A stretch of 64,000 nucleotides of DNA, taken from Tepidiforma bonchosmolovskayae. Lineage in GTDB: Bacteria > Chloroflexota > Dehalococcoidia > Tepidiformales > Tepidiformaceae. The translations under genes were made by a program, and so were the position numbers. The notes under the pieces are model-generated. The model saw only the letters and a list, made by a program, of their open reading frames with translations, was not told where the DNA came from and searched no databases. Where the stretch lies: positions 1,984,001 through 2,048,000 of the forward strand of contig NZ_CP042829.1 of assembly GCF_008838325.1 (NCBI RefSeq), given 5' to 3'. Positions 58,861 to 64,000 of this stretch are shown here, in pieces; the stretch's first letter is position 1; each line of letters starts with the position of its first letter.

Positions 58861-59976
58861 CTACCGCACGGCCACCTGCGCCTGCCCCCTGGCGATGACC
58901 CAGTACGCAACGCCCGGCCGGAGCTGCCCCAGCGTGTTCAGGTAGCCCGGCATGCCCGGCAGGTACCGTTTCCAGGTCCCGGTGGCCGGGTCCCACTCGT
59001 AGACCACCGCCACCTGGCTGCCCGGCCCGAACACCTCGGCCGGTGAAACCGGGCTCCCCGGCCACGCCACCAGGTTCGCCCCCGGCGAGAGCGGCAGCGA
59101 CGGGGCGCCGCCGTTCCCCTGGCGCGGCGTCGGCGTGGCCGTCGGCGAGGGGGTTGCCGTTGGTGTCGGGCTCGCCGTCGGCGGCAGCGGTGGCTGCGTC
59201 GGCGTCGCGGTCGGCTGCCCCTGCCCGCCGTTCCCGCCCGCCGGCGTCGGCGTGGCGGTGGGCGGCAGCGGCGGCTGCGTCGGCGTCGCCGAAGGAGAAG
59301 GCGACGGCGACGGAGAAGGCGAGGGCGATGGTGTCACCGGCGTGTTCGTCGGCGTCGGGGTGTTCGTGCTCGTGGGCGTCGCAGTCGGCGTGTTCGTCGG
59401 CGTTGCTGTCGCCTGGCTTGCGCCGCCGCCGCCGGTGCCGTCGTTCGTCGCCCCGAAGTTCGTCGCCCAGTACCACCCGTACGGCGAACCCGCCTGGTAG
59501 TACCGCGCAATGCCGATCTGCTGGTAGTACCCGGTCAGCATGTTCTGGTTGTGCCCCGGCGAGTTCCGCCACGCGTCGAATGCGGCCTGCGCCGTCGACC
59601 AGCCCGAACCCGCCGCAAGGTTCTCCCCCGCCCCGGACGGGTACCCGCAGTCAATCGCCCGCTGGTACGGCGACCGCCCGAGGCTGTCCGTGTGCGAGAA
59701 GTACCCCTTCGTCGCCATATCCTCGACCATCCACGCTGCGGCCCGGTTCAGGTTCGTCGAAATCGTCAGCGGCCCCAGCCCGTTCTGCGCCCGGTACTGG
59801 TTGATGAGCGTGAGGAACGCCTGCTCCTCGCTGTCCAGCGCATCATGCGTCACCGAGCAGTTGGTCAGGGCGTCCGCGCGCTGCCCGGCCCCCATCGTGA
59901 GCGAAAGCCCGGCCAGCAGCGCGCCCAGCAACGTCGCCGCCAGCGGAAGTGTCGAACGTCGAACCCCAGCAGCCAT
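58861..59976 (-). CDS. secreted CAP-domain (SCP/PR-1) protein with Pro/Thr repeat linker
   Basis: A 371-residue exported protein. Signal peptide (residues 1-36), then a CAP domain with LINQYRAQNGLGPL, FSHTDSLGRSPYQRA and GENLAAGSGW, NSPGHNQNMLTG, all standard CAP motifs. From about residue 190 a long linker of PT, TPTNTPT and SPSPSP units follows, containing two copies of TPTQPPLPPTA. A small C-terminal domain (about 300-371, LVAWPG ... YWVIARGQ) follows. The linker DNA is repetitive and would show as long GV-rich frames on the other strand. Function unknown; CAP proteins are often cell-surface. Confidence 0.93.
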   Translation of the reverse strand: MAAGVRRSTLPLAATLLGALLAGLSLTMGAGQRADALTNCSVTHDALDSEEQAFLTLINQYRAQNGLGPLTISTNLNRAAAWMVEDMATKGYFSHTDSLGRSPYQRAIDCGYPSGAGENLAAGSGWSTAQAAFDAWRNSPGHNQNMLTGYYQQIGIARYYQAGSPYGWYWATNFGATNDGTGGGGASQATATPTNTPTATPTSTNTPTPTNTPVTPSPSPSPSPSPSPSATPTQPPLPPTATPTPAGGNGGQGQPTATPTQPPLPPTASPTPTATPSPTATPTPRQGNGGAPSLPLSPGANLVAWPGSPVSPAEVFGPGSQVAVVYEWDPATGTWKRYLPGMPGYLNTLGQLRPGVAYWVIARGQAQVAVR

Positions 59977-60105
59977 GTCATCCCCCCGGCCCGCACCTGC
60001 GAGACGGGCCCACTGGGGAATTCGGCGGTCAAAGGGGGCCAGCCGGTGAACGCCGCGTGGAACCGCCGGGAACGATGGGGGCGCCGCCCCGCCTCTACCT
60101 GCCGA

Positions 60106-60489
60106 TCAGCCGCCCGCCGCCTGCCGCCGCTCGAAGTCCGCGATTGCTGCCTTCAGGGCATCCGCCGCCAGCACGCTGCAGTGCACCTTGTCGCGCGGGA
60201 GCCCGCCCATCGCCTCCGCGATCGCCTCCCGCGTCAGCTCCCGCACCTGACCGAGAGTCCACCCCCGCACCAGCTCGCTGGCGAACGAACTCGTCGCAAT
60301 CGCCGCCGGGCAGCCGCGCGTCTGCCAGCGCACCTCCGCCACCCGCCCGTCGGCCACCCGGATCATCACGGTCATCCGGTCGCCGCACACCGGGTTCGCC
60401 CGCTCGCCGATTCCATCCGGGTCCTCGAGGACCCCGGCGTTGCGCGGGTGCTCGAAATGGTCCCGCACCAGCTCGGAATAGCCTGGCAT
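60106..60489 (-). CDS. IscU/NifU-like iron-sulfur cluster scaffold
   Basis: A 127-residue IscU-like protein with three Cys positions: ANPVCGDRM, RGCPAAIATSSF and DKVHCSVLAADAL. The Asp next to the first Cys and overall frame fit IscU/SufU. It lacks the extra SufU insert, as far as can be read. No cysteine desulfurase gene is adjacent. Start ATG at 60489. Confidence 0.92.
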   Translation of the reverse strand: MPGYSELVRDHFEHPRNAGVLEDPDGIGERANPVCGDRMTVMIRVADGRVAEVRWQTRGCPAAIATSSFASELVRGWTLGQVRELTREAIAEAMGGLPRDKVHCSVLAADALKAAIADFERRQAAGG

Positions 60490-60511
60490 CCCTGCCCCTC
60501 CGGCCTCGATC

Positions 60512-61435
60512 CTACCGGTGCGCCACCAGCACCGCGAATGCGGCCGCCGTGAAACCTGCCACCGCCAGCAAAAGCTGCGGGTCCGTGAACAGCACCCGGT
60601 CCGGGGCATCCGCCTGCCGCGGCCCGCTCATCAGCAACAGAAACCGGAACAGGCCGAACGCCACGAACGGGATGGTCAGCGCCATCGACCCGTCGTCCGG
60701 CACCCGCGCCGATTCAATCGTGTACAGCGAATAGCTGAGCAGCGCCCCGGCAGCGCTCACCCCCAGCATCAGCTCCAGCACCTCCGCGTTGTAGGCGGCC
60801 AGCGATGGCCGGTGGCGCGCGGCCTCGGCCCCCAGCTGCCGAAACTCCGCCCACCGCTTTGTTGTCGCGAAGAAGAACGCCGCGAAGCTCGAACACACGT
60901 ACAGCCACGGGCTGATGTCGACCTCGATCGCCGCCGCGCCGCTCACCGCCCGCCCCACGACCCCCGCGCTGAGCAGCAGGATGTCGAGGATCGCCACCCG
61001 CTTCAGCCCCAGCGAGTAGAGCGTCATCGCTCCGAGGTACCCGGCCAGCACCAGCCCCGCGGCGGCGTCGAGCGCGGCAGCACCGGCGACCCCTGCCGCG
61101 CCCAGCACCACGGCCGCGGCCACCGCCGTCCGCGGTGAGACGGCCCCGCGGGCAATCGGCCGGAACCGCTTCCGCGGGTGGAGCCGGTCGGCCTCCCGGT
61201 CGCGCACGTCGTTCACCAGGTAGGTCGCCGATGCCGCCAGGCACCACAGCCCGAACACCACCAGCGAGCGCCACAGTAGCGGCCACCACGTTCCCGGGTC
61301 GCCCGGTGTCCACGCCTCCCCCGCGCTGAACACGAACGCCGCAAACACCACCGCATTCTTCGGCCACTGGTACGGCCGCATCGCCGCGACCAGCGCAGGC
61401 AGCCCCTCGCCCTGCCGCCGGGGCTCCGCGCTCAC
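60512..61435 (-). CDS. UbiA-family prenyltransferase (decaprenyl-phosphate phosphoribosyltransferase-like)
   Basis: A 307-residue membrane protein with about eight helices. The aspartate-rich motif NDVRDREADRLHP (NDxxDxxxD) is clear, followed by KRFRPIARG. The early ALVAAMRPYQWPKNAVVF resembles decaprenyl-phosphate phosphoribose transferases (DPPR synthase) in mycobacteria. GTG start at 61435 overlapping the YbaK stop (GTGA). Whether the acceptor is phosphoribose or another ring is uncertain. Confidence 0.85.
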   Translation of the reverse strand: MSAEPRRQGEGLPALVAAMRPYQWPKNAVVFAAFVFSAGEAWTPGDPGTWWPLLWRSLVVFGLWCLAASATYLVNDVRDREADRLHPRKRFRPIARGAVSPRTAVAAAVVLGAAGVAGAAALDAAAGLVLAGYLGAMTLYSLGLKRVAILDILLLSAGVVGRAVSGAAAIEVDISPWLYVCSSFAAFFFATTKRWAEFRQLGAEAARHRPSLAAYNAEVLELMLGVSAAGALLSYSLYTIESARVPDDGSMALTIPFVAFGLFRFLLLMSGPRQADAPDRVLFTDPQLLLAVAGFTAAAFAVLVAHR

Positions 61436-61911
61436 GCCCGCTCCTTCGCGATGGCCGCCCACTGCCCGCCGATCGCCGCAGCCAGCGCCTCGACGCCTGC
61501 CGCGAACACCGCGTTCGGCGCTCCCGCTGCCGCCCATGCAGTCGCAAACCGCCGCAGCGAATCGTCGATGACCACGTCCGGCTTCGTCGGCCACCCGACC
61601 GGGGCCACACCGCCCACCTCGTAGCCGGTGTGCTGCCGCACCTCCTCCGGCGTGCCCATCTTCAGCCGCTTCCGGCTCACCCCGAGGATCTCTGCCAGCG
61701 CGGCCGTATCGACCTGCCGGTCTCCGGCCATGAGCACCATCGTCGGCCGCCCATCGGCAAGGAAGAACAGCGTCTTGATGATCTGCCCCGGGGCGCAGCC
61801 CACCGCCGCGGCAGCCTCCTCGGCAGTCGCCGTGCTCTGCGGAAAGGTCCGCACCTCCGCCGGGAGGCCCAGCGCCGCGAGCGCCGCCGCCACCCGCTCC
61901 GGCGGCGTCAT
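61432..61911 (-). CDS. YbaK/EbsC-type aminoacyl-tRNA deacylase
   Basis: A 159-residue protein of the YbaK/ProX fold that removes mischarged amino acids from tRNA. It has EEAAAAVGCAPGQIIKTL (the conserved Lys) and GYEVGGVAPVGWP with GGVxP. Coupled to folD upstream (ATGA) and to the prenyltransferase downstream (GTGA). Confidence 0.9.
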   Translation of the reverse strand: MTPPERVAAALAALGLPAEVRTFPQSTATAEEAAAAVGCAPGQIIKTLFFLADGRPTMVLMAGDRQVDTAALAEILGVSRKRLKMGTPEEVRQHTGYEVGGVAPVGWPTKPDVVIDDSLRRFATAWAAAGAPNAVFAAGVEALAAAIGGQWAAIAKERA

Positions 61912-62798
61912 CCCCGGCCCTCCAGCGCTCGCCGCGCCGCCTTCACCGTATTCACCAGCAGCATCGCCACGGTCATCGGCCCCACACCGCCGGTGTAGGG
62001 CGTCACCCACGACGCCACCTCCCGCACGTCGAGCGTCGCATCGCCGACCAGCCGGTAGCCGCTCGGGCGGTCCGGTGCGTCCACCCGGTTCACCCCCACG
62101 TCGATCACCACAGCGCCGGGCTTCACCATCTCCTTCGTCAGCGTGCCGGCCCGCCCCGCCGCCACCACCACGATGTCGGCCCGGCGCGTGTGCTCGGCGA
62201 GGTCCGGCGTCGCCGTGTGGCAGATCGTGACCGTCGCGTTGCCGCCCCGCGCCTTGTTCGATAGCAGCACCGCCAGCGGCCGCCCCACCAGCGTGCTCCG
62301 CCCGACCACCACCACGTGCTTCCCCGCCGGGTCGTTCCCGGTCCGGAGCAAGAGCTCCACCACGCCGTGCGGCGTGCACGGGATCGCCCCGTCGAGCTCC
62401 CCCCGGAGCAGCTTGCCGAGGTTCACCGGGTGAAGCCCGTCGGCGTCCTTCGCCGGGTCGAGCGCGTCGATCACCGCCAGCTCGTTCACCTGCGGCGGCA
62501 GCGGGAGCTGCGGCAGGATCGCGTGAAATCGCGGGTCGGCGTTCAGCTGCCGGACCAGCGCAATCACCTCGTCCTGCGTCGCTGTCGCCGGCAGCCGGAA
62601 GGTCTCCGAGAAGATGCCCGCCTCGGCGCACGCCTTCGTCTTCATGGAGACATAACTAATCGAGGCGGCGTTGTCTCCCACGATGATCGCGGCGAGCCCC
62701 GGCGTCACCCCCGCCTCCCGCAGCGCCGCAGCCTCCCGAGCGACCTCCGCCCGGATCTCGGCCGCAATTGCAGCCCCGTCAATCAGCTTCGCTGGCAT
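61908..62798 (-). CDS. folD: methylenetetrahydrofolate dehydrogenase/cyclohydrolase
   Basis: Bifunctional one-carbon enzyme. The 296 residues contain SISYVSMKTKACAEAGI with the catalytic Lys, LPQLPLPPQ and the NADP loop VVGRSTLVGRPLAVLL, then VTPYTGGVGPMTVAML. ATG at 62798 fits homologues (MPAKLIDG). First gene of a minus-strand run folD-ybaK-ubiA-like. Confidence 0.97.
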   Translation of the reverse strand: MPAKLIDGAAIAAEIRAEVAREAAALREAGVTPGLAAIIVGDNAASISYVSMKTKACAEAGIFSETFRLPATATQDEVIALVRQLNADPRFHAILPQLPLPPQVNELAVIDALDPAKDADGLHPVNLGKLLRGELDGAIPCTPHGVVELLLRTGNDPAGKHVVVVGRSTLVGRPLAVLLSNKARGGNATVTICHTATPDLAEHTRRADIVVVAAGRAGTLTKEMVKPGAVVIDVGVNRVDAPDRPSGYRLVGDATLDVREVASWVTPYTGGVGPMTVAMLLVNTVKAARRALEGRG

Positions 62799-62935
62799 GC
62801 GCGTAGCGTATCGGGGAACCCCGCTCCGGGCCAAAATCCCGGGCCTGCATCCGATGCCCGGCGCGCAATCGGCCGCGCTCGCGTACGATCCGCTCCAGCC
62901 TTGCAGCCAGCATCATCCTGCTCCCGGGGTCGCCC

Positions 62936-63406
62936 ATGCCCGACGACACGCCCGCGCAGCGCCCGCGCAAGTTCGCCCACGGCATCGACGTCATCGAAAC
63001 CCACCGCATCGCCGACGTCATCGCCCGCCATGGCGACCGCTTCCTCAACCGCGTCTACACGCCCGATGAGCTCGCCCACTGCCGCGGCCGCATCCCCGAA
63101 CTCGCCGTCCGCTTCGCCGCCAAGGAGGCCGTCATGAAGGCGCTCGGCACCGGCATCCGCGGTGTCGGCTGGAAGGACATCGAAATCCTTCCCAACCGCC
63201 GCGGCAAGCCCCTCGTCTTCCTCTACGGCCGCGGGGCCAGGCGCGCCGAGGAGATCGAACTCCGCGGCCTCGAAGTCTCCATGACTCACCTCGCCGACCT
63301 CGCCATCGCCTCCGTCGTCGGCGAACGCGCCCTCACCGAGGCCGAAGACACCCCCCGGCGCGGCGACAGCGCCCTCCGCCTCATCCGCGAGAAAGGCCTC
63401 CGATGA
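62936..63406 (+). CDS. acpS: holo-[acyl-carrier-protein] synthase
   Basis: Transfers 4'-phosphopantetheine to acyl carrier protein. The 156 residues have GIDVIETHRIADVI (Mg-binding Asp) and RFAAKEAVMKALGTGI with catalytic Glu and Lys. The C-terminus has about 35 extra residues. Coupled (ATGA) to the nnr gene that follows, a common pairing. Confidence 0.95.
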   Translation: MPDDTPAQRPRKFAHGIDVIETHRIADVIARHGDRFLNRVYTPDELAHCRGRIPELAVRFAAKEAVMKALGTGIRGVGWKDIEILPNRRGKPLVFLYGRGARRAEEIELRGLEVSMTHLADLAIASVVGERALTEAEDTPRRGDSALRLIREKGLR

Positions 63407-64000
63407 AACTCGTCACCGCCGCCGAAATGCGCCAGCTCGAATCCGCCGCCATCGCTGCCGGCTCCTCCGAGGCCCAGCTTATGGAGGAAGCCGGCCTCGC
63501 CGTCGCCCAGGAATCCTGGATGCTCCTCGGCACCCTCGAGGGCCGCCGCATCCTCGTCCTCGCCGGCCCCGGCAACAATGGCGGCGACGGCCTCGTCGCT
63601 GCCCGCCACCTCTACGACTGGGGCGCCGAGGTCGCCGTCTACTTCCCGAAAGGCCACCGCGACGCATCCCGCCTCGAGGAGCTTCGCGCTCGCGAGATCC
63701 CCCTCCTCATGGGCGACGACGACCCCGAGGGCCGGCAGCTCGCCGCCCAGCTCGCCGCCGCCGACCTCGTCATCGACGCCCTGCTCGGCATCGGCCAGCG
63801 CCTCCCCCTCGACCCCGCCGACCCCATCGCCCGGGCCCTCGCCGCCCTCGCCTCCACCCGCTCCTCCTACCAGCCGCCGAAAATCGTCGCCGTCGATGTC
63901 CCCACCGGCCTCGATTGCGATACCGGCGCCGTCGACCCGCTGCTCGTCCGCCCTGACATCACCGTCACCTTCGGCCTGCCGAAGGTCGGCATGTACCAGC
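63403..64000 (+). CDS. nnr: NAD(P)H-hydrate epimerase (N-terminal part of NnrE/NnrD), partial at window end
   Basis: Repairs hydrated NADH/NADPH. About 199 residues are visible, with MKLVTAAEMRQLESAAI, LAGPGNNGGDGLVAARHLYDWG and VAVDVPTGLDCDTGAV, the YjeF N-terminal domain motifs. The frame runs off the window edge. The ATP-dependent dehydratase domain, if fused, lies beyond. Start ATG 63403 overlaps the acpS stop. Confidence 0.95.
   Translation, partial: MKLVTAAEMRQLESAAIAAGSSEAQLMEEAGLAVAQESWMLLGTLEGRRILVLAGPGNNGGDGLVAARHLYDWGAEVAVYFPKGHRDASRLEELRAREIPLLMGDDDPEGRQLAAQLAAADLVIDALLGIGQRLPLDPADPIARALAALASTRSSYQPPKIVAVDVPTGLDCDTGAVDPLLVRPDITVTFGLPKVGMYQ

Noticed and set aside
59135-59500. GV-rich plus-strand frame
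   Set aside because: Antisense of the CAP protein's Pro/Thr repeat linker.

Overview
The window reads as a chromosomal segment of a very GC-rich bacterium. Third codon positions are mostly C or G, GTG and TTG starts are common, and 4-base ATGA/GTGA stop-start overlaps couple many genes. A large membrane protein of the Chlor_Arch_YYY/DUF2298 type, nickel superoxide dismutase and a Prok-RING/SH3 membrane protein with Pro/Thr-rich linkers together suggest a Chloroflexota member, perhaps a thermophile of the Tepidiforma kind. That assignment is inference from gene content; no 16S rRNA is present.

Layout. 0-7 kb: 3' part of uvrA, a small membrane-anchored protein, an alpha/beta hydrolase and an AcuI-type reductase divergent from a repeat-filled spacer, and a divergent pyruvate-kinase-like gene. 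7-13.5 kb: a cell-surface glycan/glycolipid block (two glycosyltransferases, UDP-glucose dehydrogenase, a flippase-like membrane protein, a glycosidase-like protein). 13.6-16 kb: zinc alcohol dehydrogenase, peroxiredoxin and Ni-superoxide dismutase, with clear terminators. 16-19 kb: ffh, rpsP, khpA, rimM, a 56-residue zinc-finger-like protein and tRNA-Ala(CGC). 19-23.6 kb: two ferredoxins, a LysR regulator, a MobA-like nucleotidyltransferase, a HAD-like protein, small zinc and YbjQ proteins, and gapdh. 23.8-26.2 kb: a two-gene nitrite assimilation cassette (siroheme nitrite reductase plus NirC-type channel) of different codon character, bracketed by two nearly identical 54-bp repeats. 26.4-31.3 kb: the 1514-residue YYY protein and a small HExxH protein. 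31.3-35.3 kb: peroxiredoxin and MidA-like methyltransferase, divergent from a coupled MarR / histidine-phosphatase / methyltransferase / ModE-like run. 35.3-45 kb: aspS, a peptide ABC importer lacking ATPases, and tig-clpP-clpX. 45-49.6 kb: VOC protein, the Ni-SOD maturation protease, Nudix, flavin reductase, ribokinase-like kinase, Prok-RING/SH3 protein and a repeat-linker lipoprotein-like protein. 49.7-52.3 kb: ribE-ribBA-ribH under an FMN riboswitch (no ribD). 52.4-60 kb: secreted proteins, an exonuclease, an MFS carrier, TldD/PmbA and a CAP-domain protein. 60-64 kb: IscU-like scaffold, UbiA-type prenyltransferase, YbaK deacylase, folD, then acpS and the start of nnr.

The features most worth following are the repeat-flanked nitrite cassette, the Ni-SOD hook variant with its protease 30 kb away, the RING-like/SH3 membrane protein, the degenerate pyruvate-kinase homologue, the heptad/47-bp repeat block in a divergent promoter, and a terminator hairpin whose loop is the -10 box of a tRNA promoter.
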